Below, piece after piece: positions 26,032-39,262 of a stretch of DNA of 64,000 bases. Source of the DNA: Hermatobates lingyangjiaoensis (taxonomy: Eukaryota; Arthropoda; Insecta; Hemiptera; Hermatobatidae); contig JAPFBL010000255.1 of assembly GCA_026182355.1 (NCBI GenBank), forward strand, positions 5,271,501 to 5,335,500, given 5' to 3'. The translations under genes and the position numbers were made by a program. A model generated the notes under the pieces. That model was not told the DNA's origin and searched no databases. It saw only the letters and a program-made list of their open reading frames with translations. The number at the start of each line of letters is the position of its first letter. Within the stretch, counting starts at the first letter, position 1.

Positions 26032-26161
26032 ATGATAAGCAGAATATTAAATAACGCAAAGATACCGACTTGTGCCAGCTCAGCCGATTTTAAAATCAAT
26101 AAGAAAGCTAGGATTATAACATTTCCGTTTTCTCCTGGAGGTCTAAAAGATGGCTGTGAAG
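26032..26161 (+). other. Possible 130-bp plus-strand exon
   Basis: The acceptor TTTTGTTTGCAG is good. The following segment is open in one frame only (MISRILNNAKIPTCASSADF, then INKKARIITFPFSPGGLKDG) and ends in GAAG|GTACAT. The frame also runs on to a stop at 26223. Nothing was recognised in the peptide and no partner exon was found. Confidence 0.22.
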
Positions 26162-29100
26162 GTACATCATGGAATACAAGAAACATAAGTGAAATGAGAA
26201 AGTTTAGGCCTATTTTGAAATAAATCAAACACTGAACTATGCAAGCTTTTTGAATCTTTACTAAATTTCTGTAAAATTGATATAAAAACCAATACACATT
26301 AATATAAACAAAACCTTTAGCAGCTTAAAAAGCCAACAAACAATTCTTTATTCACTGTCATTAACATTACATTATTATTACATCTTTATAACCGACTATC
26401 TCAACCATCTTTGAAGACGTTATATAAAATGGATTCTGTTGAAATCTTTCCCAAGCTGACCTCATTATATACAAGTCAAGCTGGTGACACAGTAACACTG
26501 TACAGTCCTACTTTCCTGAAATCCAAGAATCGCATAATAAAAATCATATCCAGTAGCCGTTAGGCAGCAATGGCTGCTTACCCATCTACAAACCACTCAG
26601 TCCTTCCCTGTAATACAAGCTTATAATGAGGTTTTTTTTCCTTACAATAGTAACCCTGTTTGAGAGAGTTCATTTTTCTTCATATATATCACACAGGGTG
26701 TACAGTGTATACGACAATAAAATTATACTAAAATAATTCTATTTCTGGACTAATATTAAGAAAATATAACACACAAACATTAATTAAACAGTTAATAATG
26801 TATACATTATGTCTAAAATATAATGATAAACGACTATAGTATCAACGGTTTTACACATTAATGGGGTTAATATATATGTAATTTTTTAATGTATAAAATT
26901 ACGGTAATTAAAATAAAGTCATAATTAAATATGTCCATTAACTAAAAGATATCCGATGAAGTGTTGTCCAGAAAGTGTTTAAAATAAGGTAAGAGATCAG
27001 GTGATATTAATTTGTTGTTCAGTCGACCAGTCCTGTCCTGCAATCAAGGTAGTGGACAGTGGTATATTAAGTGATACCGTGTCTGGTCAGAAAGTCCGTC
27101 GCATGTAGAACTTGAATTTTCAATACTGTGGAATCTTCTATTTTTACTTTATCAAGTATGCTTATTCCGCTCAACTTCCCGTTGCAGTTCCAAAATGGCT
27201 CTCTTTTGCTCTTCTTCAGCTGGTATTTTTCAGTGAATGCTAAATGTTTGGTTTGAAAATGTTTTTCAACGTTACATTTTTTTTTGTAAAAGTCCGTTTT
27301 TTGGACTTTTTGCGAAATTTAAAGCACAAGGTGGTGAAGGCAAATATAATTCTTCTACGCAGAATAAGGAGGTATTGTGCATGGTTAGTGTAGGGGTCGC
27401 ACACTCCCAAAGCAGCCTGCGTTTAAAGGAGAAAGCTATTGGCATTGATGTGATGCATGTTTAGTGGACAGAAAAAAAAATTTAAAATTCGATTTTAAAG
27501 TTTCACATCAAATACAAAGATAACTGTGCAACAAATAAATATAAAAATATTAATTCATAAATAAAAAATTAAGAAATAACATTAATTAATTTTTATGTGT
27601 TTTTGTTGAGGCCAAAGAGAGCCATTGTAAGGAAGCTGAAGTGCCGACCTCTGATCTAGAGTCTAAAACTTTTACATGCTAAGTAACTTTAAATCTCTTC
27701 AGCCGTTGTCTTTAGCTTAAAAGGCTATTTACTGTAAGTATATAGGATTATGTATACTTACTTTACTTGAGAAAGTATACATTATTTTAATAATCTAATT
27801 ACTAGGAATAATACTCTGTTTCAATCACACTCCTGAAAGAGCAGAGAGGAAATACTAAGATAATTTTTCAGTTCAGAAAACGTTATTACATTATTTACAG
27901 TAGAAGTATATTCAAAATAAGAAGTGAATAATGATTCAAATTTGTGTATTTTTAGTTAAATACTATTGTTCAATTAAAAATTGATATACTTATTAATGAA
28001 TTTATTTAAATAAAGAAGTTAAACTTCTATCTGAGACTTATACCAGTGAATATTGTCTCTTAAAAACGGATTTAAGTTTCAACTTTTCTTTAGTTTGAAA
28101 AAGAAGTTAGGAGCCCATTGCCGGTTCTTCGCTCACCTGTTTCATTCCAACTTTCTAAGAAAAGGTTTTATTTTCAACAAAAAATTCACCCTTTTCCAGA
28201 TTCTTACTACATTTCTGATTACAGACTCATTTTATGAATAACTTCTTTTTCAAATCAATAATATATACACTTTCTGAATTTATTCAAAATTGTCTTGGGG
28301 TATCAACTTTTCCTAATGGAACTTCACTAACTGTTTCTTCTTTATGTTTAAAATTCAAAAAGTATTCTTCAGTGTTATTTTTTCTGAATGTTTCTAATTT
28401 CAATCAATGACTAGCTAAATTCAGCAACCTAAAACTTCTACCTTTATCCAAACTCATTTATTTGTATTATCATTGGTAGAAACATGTGTACACTATTATA
28501 AACAGGAAAATTTACAGTTGAAATTATAATTAGATCTGAATAAGTAGGATTTAACACTTTTGAGAAAAAGGATTATTGGTAGAGAAGGAGTTACAAAAAA
28601 AAAGGCATTTATGATATTTATGTACTTCCAATTTCAGCAAATTAATAACCAAAGTTCTTTTTCTGCCAAAATTTTGATTTTTCAGAATTTTCGTATCCCT
28701 CTAATGGTGTGAGCGGTGGGGGGCGGTTGGTCATAATTAATAATAGTTATTTCAAGAACAAATATTATTATTTGTTCATGGTATTTGAAAAAATATATTA
28801 GCCAAATAAGAAGAAAAAAGAACTGATTTTGCTTAGTAATATAATTAATTAAATGAATTATCCATATTGAGGGTAGACAACTCCCGATTATATTATTATT
28901 AATATTAAGTATTAATAATTTCTGTACGATAACAATATCCCTCAATGAAAACATTGACCTATTTACTTTGTTATGTTACATCCTTTCATAATTGGCAGCA
29001 CAATTATATGCTTCACTGTAACCAAAGCACTCCAATTAACTCAAGTGTACAAATATAATCCTATGTTCTCAAGCTTCATGACTGAGCTGATTGAAAAGCT

Positions 29101-29570
29101 CATCCAAATTACAAAGCTCATTACAAGTAAACATCCAAAGACGAGTCATATCCCCAATGGCATATTATCAATTCAATTCAAATATTACACAATTCAATAG
29201 AATATTAATTTTCAAACATTATACATGGTAAACACTTTATGTCTAGGACATTGTGAAGCAAATCTAGACATCATATTAACTAACCTGCTCTATTAACTAG
29301 CTGTTTGTAACAATTAAACAAATATCTGGAGTGACCTTCATTCAACTTTAGCATAAGAAAACATGTTATGAAACTCATACACAATCATTGAGTTTCGGTT
29401 CTATTTCGTTGCAGCCATCGCGATAAAATTACATCATACCCTCTTGAAAAGAACATTTCAATGATAATCATTTTAATAATGTAATTTGTTTTATTGTAGT
29501 TATAACAAATTTTCAGTTATAACTATTTTTAAAAATGTTGATCTGGAACAATCAGTGATGTCATTATTAT

Positions 29571-29631
29571 TATTTGGATTAAGCTGAGGGTCTGAGACTC
29601 ATCGTACTCGTGCGTAGAGCTACCATACCTT
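29571..29631 (+). repeat. Interspersed repeat, copy 1
   Basis: TTTGGATTAAGCTGAGGGTC followed by TGAGACTCATCGTACTCGTG is similar to 53771-53830 over about 50 bp. The family is unknown. Confidence 0.5.
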
Positions 29632-30637
29632 CCCTAATCAGCTTCGTAATAAAACAGGCCTCACAGCGTTAATCCCCTACTTTTTGTGGTGAGTTACTTG
29701 AATTAATGAAATGTTTTTCAACTGTTTATTTTCAAACAAATATGTTTTCAACTGTTTAATTAGTACAGATTATTACTATCAATTATTCCTATGTATTTTT
29801 TTACTTAGAGTAAAAAATAGCAAAACTTACTCGTTTAAAGTTTTTTTGTAATTTTAAAACATAAATGACGTTACAGAAAAAAAGTTGAAATGAAAATGGT
29901 GAAAAAATTTCCAATTTTCCAGAAGTTCTCAGATATACTATATTTGCCCCATCTCAAGATATTTTGATTTTAACACTTTATTATCCATCTTTAAGTCTCA
30001 CAATGTTGTATTCACTTTTAAACCCTTGGTGCTGTCTTTCAAAAACTCCTTTCTCGTTCTTTGTTTATGTTATGGAGAGAATCTGTTTTATCAACTTCCA
30101 TCACATTAACTTCATAAGTTTCGGCTTTAATGAAACTACCAATCCGTAAATCAGTCAGTTGCTTATCAATATCTCTTCATATATTTTTATAAAGGTGTAG
30201 GATAATAGTTTTGCATATATCCTGCAACAAATCCTATATCTGAACCTTCTGGAAATATACAATTACAATTACACAGATTTTAGTTCCAAATTTCAAAACT
30301 TCATATTTACTGCACCTAATTTTCTATGTTTGTACCTTCAAAAATAGACCATTATAATTATAAATTATTTATTTAAGAAGGAATTAATACATTGTTATAA
30401 ATTATTACTCTAAGAAGGAAATTCCAAAGATTTCTAGTCGTCAGTAACTCCTGAGTCTGGCAGCCAGTTTCGAGATATAACTATGAATAATAATATAATA
30501 ACTATGAATAATAACCATAACTTATGAATTTGTGTGATCATGTGTTTTACCAAATAATGATTACTATTATATCATAGTAGCTTCTCTTAGATGAATATTA
30601 TATATACTATTTCTGTTTTATATATAAATATATGATT

Positions 30638-30660
30638 TATATATATATATATATATATAT
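30638..30660. repeat. (TA)n microsatellite
   Basis: A run of 23 alternating T and A bases, with more AT-rich near-repeats just upstream. Confidence 0.95.
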
Positions 30661-32482
30661 GAAAGATTTTTTTAATAATGTATCTTGCTTAAAGTTATAA
30701 ACAGTTTGGATTCAACTAAATTTTTCAAATTTTTATTTTTTTTTTCATTACTTGAATATTTAATTTACTCCAATCTAATTAATGATTAATTAAATTTCAA
30801 ACTAAGTTTAATTCATCTACTATGAAAACGGTATTTAAGGAAGCTATGAAATTATAGGTGTGTATAATTACTGAGGGAGAATAAATTGGCCCTTAGTAGA
30901 GCTTCACCATTTAAAAGTCGTCTACGTCATTACGGAAGTGATGAGAAGAAGAAAGTGGAATGGTTCTGATCTTGAATGAGATTTATAAATAAGACAGTGG
31001 TAAGAGATCACGATAAGTTAAATATTATCTGCGCATTGATTAATATAAAATGCGACTGAACCAGATCTCGCACTCGTTTGAGATTACTTCAGTTCACTTA
31101 ATAAAGGGCCATAATGATTCTATGGAATAGTTGTTCATGCAATAATTCTAAGTTTATTTTCAAAGCCTACACATACAGGCCTTTAGTTTTGTTCTGGAGC
31201 AGGTAGGGTTTTGTTCGTTTGTTTTTTAGCCCCCATTTTAGTTACGGGGAGCCTCATTCCTGGGTAGACTACATCCTTTCATCATTGTCAGTCCCCAATT
31301 TTACTTAAATTGTGTTATTAGATCATAAAATAATAGTTTGTATAAGTTGCTTTCTAAATAAAAGTTCTAAAATATTGTATTTCTAATTAATATAAAAATT
31401 AAGTTATTTTTTTACTTCTAGAAAGTAAGAAATCAATAGCGATACAAAAGAACACTGACAATAACTTTTGAAAAACAATTAAATGAATTTCAAAGGAAAA
31501 TACTTATCCGATATTTGAGGAAACATGGTCTTTGAGTATAAAAGAATGTCATGGGGTCTCGTATTTAAAGTTTAAATTTGAACAAAGCAAGGTGTTAGAC
31601 ACATTCATGTTAATGAGTTTAGTTGGAACAGAGTTATTCTAAGGTTTTGTTCCACTTCTCAATGAGGTTCAATCTCCGACAGGTGGCCAGGACCTTCCGA
31701 ATTCATTCAGAGTGCCATTAGCATACAAGAGAAAGGTAATGTTCCCATATGGAGGTAATAACGCCAACCATACTAGCTTACAAAATTTAGTATGTGTTTT
31801 AAATTCAGGTTTTTTGTGTAAAAAGATATTGTGGTTTAAGAAAAGCATTTTGGCGAAACAGTTTACTTAAAATTGTGTTTTTTTTTTAATTAACTCATTT
31901 GCAAATTCAACTGTCTTAATTTAGTAGAATTTTTAACAAAATGTTTAGTTTTCTTATTATTTAAAAAAACTGACAATATTAATATAGTTTTATGTTAATA
32001 TTATGTAACAAATATATATATATATTTTGAAAACTCTTATAAACACTTTTAATTAATTGTTTCAAAACACTAATGATTAATGGCCACATGATGATAACAT
32101 ACCATTTACAAAACAAAATTGTTGAAATAATGATAAACAATCGGCAAAAATGAATGCTGATATTCCAGTCAGCTGAAAGAATGAAGATGAAAATAAAATT
32201 CAACTTGATTTCTAAGAAAGCCCTTATCAGCCTGGAGGTCCTTCCTGCATCTCTGCAACGTGTGCAATGTGCAACACTCTTCACTTCTTTTTTGACACCC
32301 TAGAGTCAACACAAAAAGGAAAATGTCGGTACAAATATGTATTAATTATGGATTTATTGAGTTAGAGCAATAAAAACTTTCACACGATTGGTTTTAAAAA
32401 CGACTGTATTTCGGTTGTTCACTGTAATGCCAGGTAACACCACATGTCAACATGGTATCAGGTGATCAGTCCAATTTATGAT

Positions 32483-32660
32483 AAAAAAAAAGATCTGGAG
32501 TGGTCTACACTCAATATTACTATACGAAACTTAATATCAAAACTTTTGGGGTATATAATATAATGTCCCATTTAGGCATAATATAAATGCCTTAAATAGG
32601 AGAGTTTTATTAGTCTTTCATTCCTGGAGATAGTTAGGTAGTGATTGATCTACTTATCAG

Positions 32661-32731
<71 letters not shown>

Positions 32732-34163
32732 ATGCTAGTGTTTTGCAAAAATTTGCAAAATAAAATGCTCCCTTAATCGAAAATAAAAAAAAATCCAATT
32801 TACTCTGAGTGAGTGTTATCTTTTTCTTCAGTGCTGTACTCTGTTTTAAGGTTGCTGTATTAGAGAAGAAATATAAACCAGATTCGCATACTCAAGTCAA
32901 ATTCAAAATTGACTTTTCAATATAATTTAAAACTTTTATAGCTGGAAGCTTTAAATTTTTTAAAGTAAAATTTTTGAAAATAGATATAAACTATTAGACT
33001 AGATTAGTAAAAATACTGGCTATTTCTCAACAGCATACTATCTCCTTCTTGAGAAAAGAGTCCATTCCTCACACTTCAATATTGTCCAATCTTAAAATGA
33101 GTCATGAATACAACAAAATGTTTATCCGATATTAAGTTTTGTTCAAGGATTGAATGGAATCCGATACAAGTTTTGCAACATATAGATTGAAAAGAGCATG
33201 TTGTGAGACAAATCCATCACACCATGGAAAGCATCAGAAATTATATGTTGATTGGCGTTGATTTTTTACAGGTAAGAATCAATTTTACATCTTATGTTAA
33301 GTCATAAAATTATTTAAAACCTTGTCATTAAGCCTCTAAAGATCAATTTTATTTCAGTAAAGATCAATTTCTAATTCAATGTAAACAATGTAAATAAATG
33401 TAAACAAACAGAAGTATAGCCAGTAAAACATTAGTACAAGATCAATATTAAGTTTTTATAGCTTTATTTCTCTTTGAGTAATTGGAATTCCAAGCATTTT
33501 TTTGTAAATTGTTAATTTTTTGAAAAAGTTTCATTGTTTTTTAATGAGTCGTTTAGCGTCAAAAAAACCTTTTATGAAAAGAGATAATAACTCTAACGGC
33601 CCTTTAGTTAATTTAATTTTGAAAAAATTTAACTCAACTCATCTTCCATACAGTGTTCTATTTGTAGGTATATTTTAATTTTGATTCGTTAAACAGTAAT
33701 GCTTGTATCTCTTTGACAAGATTTCAGATTCAGTTATAAGTCAAAATTTTTACATTTTATTAAAAAATATTTCCTGTCGTTTTAGGAAACTGAAGAAATT
33801 TTTCATTTGTTGAATTTGTAGCTTCAAAGATAATTTCAAATTTTCACAGATCTAGAATTAGTAGTTTAGCAGAAAAAAAATGTAGCCTAAAAACATATTT
33901 TTAGCAGAAAAAGTGACTTTCCCGTCACGCATAATTGCTCCAAAGAATTGCTCCCATGAAACGCTATGAAACCCATTTTTGTGTAAAATGTTTTGTATAC
34001 AAACTTTGGTACATACTCACCCACCTACACACACACACAGACATCATCGAAACAGACACTTCTTAAAACGACTTCTGGGACTTCAAAACATGTTATTCCG
34101 TCAAAAACTCGAGATCGAATTTTTTCACGATCATTATACTTTACTTATAATAAAGTAAAAAAT
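32483..34163 (-). mobile_element. Family A retroelement, near full-length copy (about 1.68 kb)
   Basis: The 5' end at 34163 carries CTTTACTTATAATAAAGTAA next to CTCGAGATCGAATTTTTTCA. The 3' end at 32483 carries AGATCTGGAGTGGTCTACAC. Internally, blocks at about 33040-33180 match 56510-56640 of the plus-strand copy (CTTGAACAAAACTTAATATC, GAGGAATGGAC). A long (TA)n(GA)n microsatellite (32666-32730) lies in its 3' part. The reading frame is decayed. Confidence 0.65.
32666..32730. repeat. (AT)n(GA)n compound microsatellite
   Basis: About 28 bp of AT repeats followed by 37 bp of GA repeats, inside the 3' part of a family A copy. Confidence 0.98.
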
Positions 34164-35011
34164 GCAAGATTTTGTAATGTTAAGATAAATTGGAATAAAT
34201 TAATAGCCGTTGTTAACTATCCCGCAGTGAAATATTGCCCAGTAACAATATGGAACATTGGTGACATCCAATTACGATCGAGATTGGTGTGACTAGTAGT
34301 TTGGCTAAAAAATGTTGCATCACCTCATCTAAGCATCACAGTCGGAGAACCATAGAATGGATACATGCATCGAAATCTAGTGTTCTTTTTTAATTATCAC
34401 TTGTATTATTATACTTAAACCTACGTAAGGAATTAATTTTATTGGTTTACATTACATTTTCTAAAATGCAATAAAATCATTTTTTTATACATAAAACTAC
34501 TAAATTTTTACTATAATCATATCGGAATAACAGAAATGCGAATCAATGAAAAATTATTTTTACTTTCAATTTGCTGTAACTTAAATGAAAAAATTGACTT
34601 CAAACCGATATACATTGTAGTCCAAAAAATCGATTTTTAATAATTTAGCAATTATCTCTCTGTTTGGGAGTCAATTTCTAAAATATTATTCTGGTGAATA
34701 TTTTTCAAGAAAACATTATTTTATCTTCTTCACTCTCCGATTTCCAGAAACACCTTTAAAACTAGATTGCCCAAAGAAGTCATTTTGACTGTAAACAATA
34801 AAACAGCTTCTTAGAATTTTCAAAGTGAAGTAATTTTTTTATTGTTAATACTTACTAATAACTTGTTTTATGACTGTAAATAACATAAAAAATAATAAAA
34901 ATGGATTTTTAACAAATTTCTTTACACATTAGTTATTCTTTCATAATACATTGACTGCTTTGGGGCAATATAGGTATATACAAAGATTTCACATAAACAC
35001 GTGAAACAACA

Positions 35012-35199
35012 ATCAATGATCAAACCACAATAAGAAATGGGAAAACAAGACTAAGATCTTTCAACCGTAACAAGCGATCTTCGTCAGAGTCAAAAACCCA
35101 ACTGATCAGTTGGGTTTTTGACTCTGACGAAGACCGCTTGTTACGGTTGAAAGATCTTAGTCTTGTTTTCCCATTTCTTATTGTGGTTTGATCATTGAT
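35012..35199. repeat. 188-bp near-perfect palindrome with hammerhead-like motifs in both arms
   Basis: Two 94-bp arms meet with no spacer at ACTGA|TCAGT (35105/35106). They differ at a single position, GATCG versus GACCG. Each arm contains a small hammerhead-like core pointing away from the centre (see 35120-35162). Long head-to-head repeats are a known outcome for Penelope-like element pLTRs; that assignment is inferred from the ribozyme-like core, since no coding sequence lies inside. Confidence 0.9.
35120..35162 (+). ncRNA. Small hammerhead ribozyme-like motif
   Basis: Elements in order: stem I 5' strand GACT (35120-35123); core CTGACGA (35124-35130); one extra base A; stem II GACCG (35132-35136), loop CTTGTTA, CGGTT (35144-35148); GAA (35149-35151); self-complementary AGATCT (35152-35157) in place of stem III; T at the cleavage-site position (35158); stem I 3' strand AGTC (35159-35162). 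This fits CUGANGA-stem II-GAA with a loopless stem III, as in hammerhead variants of Penelope-like elements that work as dimers. The extra base before stem II departs from the textbook core. The left arm has the same motif on the minus strand with a C-to-T change that turns C-G into T-G in stem II, so pairing is preserved. Confidence 0.6.
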
Positions 35200-36949
35200 A
35201 GGTATATACTAAGATTCAGTCTTTCTAGTGTTAAAAACATATTTTGTTTGATTATAATTATATTTTCCTAATATTTATTATTTCTTATCTTGAAATATTC
35301 TATAAAGGTATTGTGATTTGATGAGCAACATTTAAACTCTAAAACATTTTTATTCCAGTCTTCTACTCATTGAATCCGATTAAAATAGTAACTAAAATCT
35401 GTTAATACTTCAGTTGATACATTCCTCCTGGAATTTTCTAGTTGTTCAATTGTCTGGTCACACTGCTTCCTACGTGCTAGAGATCAATATGTTCTTAAAT
35501 GTGGTTGCAGCTATACCCATACAAACGTAGGTAAAAGAAAAATGAGTATGCATTCCTTGGTTTCGGAAAAGAAGTGACATCCCCAGCAATATTTTTAGAT
35601 GCTATACATTAACTTGTTTTGTGGGAGGTTGTCGCAATAGATAAAAATTACTCTATTATTCAGTGCTGGTAATCGTTGTTGAAAACCACTTTCACATCCT
35701 ACATTACCTCTTTATTGATTTACGGTTGCATGGGAAAATATCATAACTCACATAAAGTTCTAGAATTTTAACTTCAAACTATCTAGAACTGTTAACTATT
35801 CAACTTGTATTAAACCGTTAAGTTCAATATGTATACACTAACGAAGATTCATTTATTTCTACAATTATAACACAAAACAGTAATTATAGAAAAACCTGTT
35901 GAATATAAATATCTATACTGAACACATATTTAACCACTTAAGACATTTGAAATATATATGTTTATTATGGTCTGCAATAGAACAGTAATATTTACTCTGT
36001 TTTAAGTATCTCTTTACACATTTAATGCCAGGAAGTGGACCAGTCCTTTAATGTCAGGTTGATCGTTTTTCACTGTTTTTACTAATAATTCAAACTTCAA
36101 GAAGATACATAATAACTTAAAGGTTTCTTTCCATATTGATATCTCCATCTAGTTGCATATACTATTATTTAAATTTTCAAAATGTCCATTATTGAAGTAA
36201 ATCTTGATTAAATTATACTTAATGAATACGGTTGAAGATATAGAAAACAATAAAAATAATAAGGGAATGAGGATTCTAAAAAATCGAAGATAAATCTTTA
36301 GTTAATATACACCAACTTAAAAATATATCTATAACCTTGCATAACTAGTCCATTTCTACTAGTGTAACCATGTTCTTTTGGAAGTCTGTATAATGTTCAT
36401 CAAAACATCATCTCCTTAAGCAAGCCTTACTATAGTTACCATCCAATTTTCGTCGTCACCCACAACCAACAGAACAGCTGCACAGGTATCTACTCCAACC
36501 TGAAACACGCTTCATCTTAGTGCCTGCGATGTGCTATACTTTCAGTTCGAACCTATTTAACCACACGAACACATAGATTTTTCTTTTTATGAGTTACGTC
36601 GATAGTTTTGAAGAATAACTTAGGAAATACATTCTACATGTTTTAAGCGCCTTAATGATGGCTTGAAATTCCAATTGATAGCTTATGTATTTTCATAGAA
36701 GTTGTCTTTCCAATAGTGTAATATATAAAATTACAATCATCCGTCTCTCTCGTACACTCTATACACTCATTCATGTAAAGTTCAGTCTTGGATTACAATT
36801 GATATAATCTTAAGCTCTGTTAATAAATCTCTATTAATTAATATAATTAATAAATTAATTTATTTTAAGCTATTAATTAATAAATTTGTAAGCTGCTGAA
36901 AGGTTTTTGGTTAATATTGAGAAACTCAATGACAGTTTCATTTGGTTGC
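35200..36949. other. No gene seen
   Basis: AT-rich. 36380-36560 is a C-rich unassigned stretch without a usable frame. Confidence 0.4.
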
Positions 36950-37850
36950 AAGTTTATTGCAGGAAGGGCAAGCACAGCGTAATTTTATATCCACCCAAAC
37001 TGAGAAAACTTTTCACAGGCTTGTATCCTTCGGTATGGCAAAATTCTTTGCTGCCTTGGTCTTGTTATCTCACGGAAACACATACCATCTTCATAAAATG
37101 CCGTAGATATTGCATTTTTTGCCGTAACAACTTGTTTTTATCCTAAATAACTCTTAATGCATGTAGTAGGTGAGTTACTTCAAACTAATTTAAGTCTTGG
37201 GATGCATCCTGATTTTTTGAGGGTTTAACTCCATCATTTACGTAAGTTAGTAAAAATTATATTTTTTAATTTAGGATCTCAATTACATTTTTTTTAGAAA
37301 ACATAGAAGGGGACAGGAAGGTGCAGAGTTCCTCCTTAAAAGTCATTATAAGTCATTAACACCATCTGGTGTTAAAAATGCTCTATATTTTTTACTCTTC
37401 TCATGAAAACATACATGAAACAATCCATTTTTCAAGTCTAGAGAATTGAAAATCTTAGCGTACTATAACTTCTCTAACTGATTTCTGATTAGGAAAAGAG
37501 AGCATCCTCCTTTAAAGATCTTATTAAGATCTTACACTCTATGCAGATGGGAAATTGTCATTCTTTTGTGAATCAATACAATCCAACTGGTATGATTTAA
37601 AAAACAAGACTTTATAATTTCCTTTTCTATCCCTAACTCAGTTTGTTTATTAACATCAAGATTTTTCCTTCGGAGATAATCTTCAGAATCCCCATAATTC
37701 TGGCACATCGATAGGTGATATTATTTTAATTAAAATTCCTACATCTTCCATTGTTTTGGACTGTTCTCATTAACTTCTTTAATTATATCATTTATATAAA
37801 CGTCACTAATATTTTTAACATATATCTTTTGAATTTCTGGTCATTTTTTT
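36950..37850 (-). mobile_element. Ty3/Gypsy-type LTR retrotransposon relic (RT region)
   Basis: Minus-strand translation gives, in order: NKQTELGIEKEIIKSCFLN and HTSWIVLIHKRM (37560-37680), corresponding to the element EL.kGIIr.S.SP.aSPiVlV.KKdG; then YAKIFNSLDLKNGLFHVCFH and EKSKKYRAFLTPDG (37360-37460), the RT stretch AKyFstLDLksGyhqv...sk.yTAFvTPdG; and near 37000-37040 KPVKSFLSLGGY, resembling the vqsFLGLagYyRrFI element before RNase H. Stops and frameshifts are frequent and the YxDD region is not recognisable. No flanking LTRs were found. Confidence 0.65.
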
Positions 37851-38575
37851 TCCTAACCATGGTCCCTTTATCTTGCTAAAAATTGCATCTATTAGTCTAT
37901 AAAAAACCTCTGTCTTCTACATGTCATACCTAATACAAGTATCTGCTACTATCTGAATTGTAAATTACAAATATCTTTTACTAATATCAAATCTGTATTA
38001 TAGTGTCCCACATAGCTTAATTCTTTGGACAACACCAAAAAAAGTTACATTATCCACAATTTATGTGTTGACGATTATACAGAACTTTACTCTAAGTAGC
38101 TATTATTTGAAGTAATAAAAAAGTTAAATAATTGTTTTTTCTTTTTTTGGCAGTACATTTTTTTTAAATTCCAATAAAATTTTAATTGAATTGATTGTTT
38201 AAACCAATCCTAAATTTATAATTAAAACTTGCTATTGAATGTTTCAATAATTAATTGAAATAGGCAGCATTGGCATTAATTAAAATCGCATGAATTAGCA
38301 AAAGAAGTTCCTAATAATAAAACTTGACTAGAAATTAACCTAATTGTAACACTGATTAAAAAATATTACTTATCAAATCACTAAATGTAAGAAAAGAAAT
38401 TAGCGATGTCATCTAATAGAAAACCTATTCATCAATGGGTGAACTAGAGTTCATTATTTCTATCATTGTAAAACTCGTTAATTCATCTGCGGAGAGCCAA
38501 ATGGCTAAAACTTCACTCAGCTTAACTTGTCAGTCTGATTGCTTCTGATCGCTTTTTTTCTATTTTAATCTTCTC

Positions 38576-38600
38576 CTGATGACAAACTATTGTTCGAAAT
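38576..38600 (+). ncRNA. Degenerate hammerhead-like motif
   Basis: CTGATGA (38576-38582), a weak stem II (AAC-TATT-GTT) and GAAAT (38596-38600). No self-complementary stem III follows. It faces the minus-strand motif at 38745-38770 about 150 bp away, an arrangement like a decayed version of the two palindromes. Confidence 0.28.
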
Positions 38601-38744
38601 ACAATCGGTCTTTGTCCTGTTTTCTGTTTTATGTACTTTTAAGTTCAGCTGGACCCGCCTTTCCCGTGTTTTTAATTATATATATAAATAAAAACAAATT
38701 AAAAAGAAGATAGCACACAGATAGACACAGGAATAACTCACTTC

Positions 38745-38770
38745 TATATTTCGACCATCGTCGTCATCAG
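38745..38770 (-). ncRNA. Degenerate hammerhead-like motif
   Basis: The minus strand reads CTGATGA, one extra base C, GAC-GATG-GTC as a three-pair stem II, then GAA and ATAT. The one-base spacer after CTGATGA is the same as in the two palindromes. Stem I is only two pairs. Confidence 0.35.
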
Positions 38771-39262
38771 GAGGCAAAGAGTACCGCATGAAGGCAGAGC
38801 GGCGACTGAACACGAACAGAAAGAAAAACTTTCTTTTTATACTTTTATCTTATATATTTTTCATTTATTTAAGTTTTATTCTCTATTTTTTATTAAAGCT
38901 TAGTACATAATTTTTAATTTCTATTTATTTATGTATCATTTCTTCTGTTCATCCCTCAGTTTTTATTTTTTTATGATTTTATTTTATTTGTTTTTGTGTT
39001 CACTATTATTTTTCATATTCCTATTTTAATTTAAATTGATTCTTATCTTCCTTATTCTCTGTGACCGGGCGCGTATGTGGCAACAATGTTGGTCTCCAAC
39101 CGTCTCTGTACCAGTGCGCTTGGTTTCCCTTCTTTATCTCTCCTGAAGATGGTTCAACCAAAAATTAGAGACTTTAAGTTTGTGTTTTTAATTTCTCTAT
39201 GTTTCTTTATGTACATTGAACTGCATTTGTCCATTTCGAATCGTATTTTCATCGAAAAAGTG

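Larger units (their letters stand above)
24174..32482. other. Non-coding except one weak exon candidate
   Basis: AT-rich. 27160-27660 is a probable DNA-transposon relic: near 27640-27658 GTGCCGACCTCTG followed by ATCTAGAG looks like a hAT terminus next to a TCTAGA-type target site, but the opposite end was not found. 30890-31260 and 31640-31740 contain less AT-rich unassigned segments. Confidence 0.35.

Noticed and set aside
36907..37146. Plus-strand 79-codon frame
   Set aside because: Antisense shadow of the Gypsy-type relic, whose minus-strand translation gives recognisable RT-family sequence.
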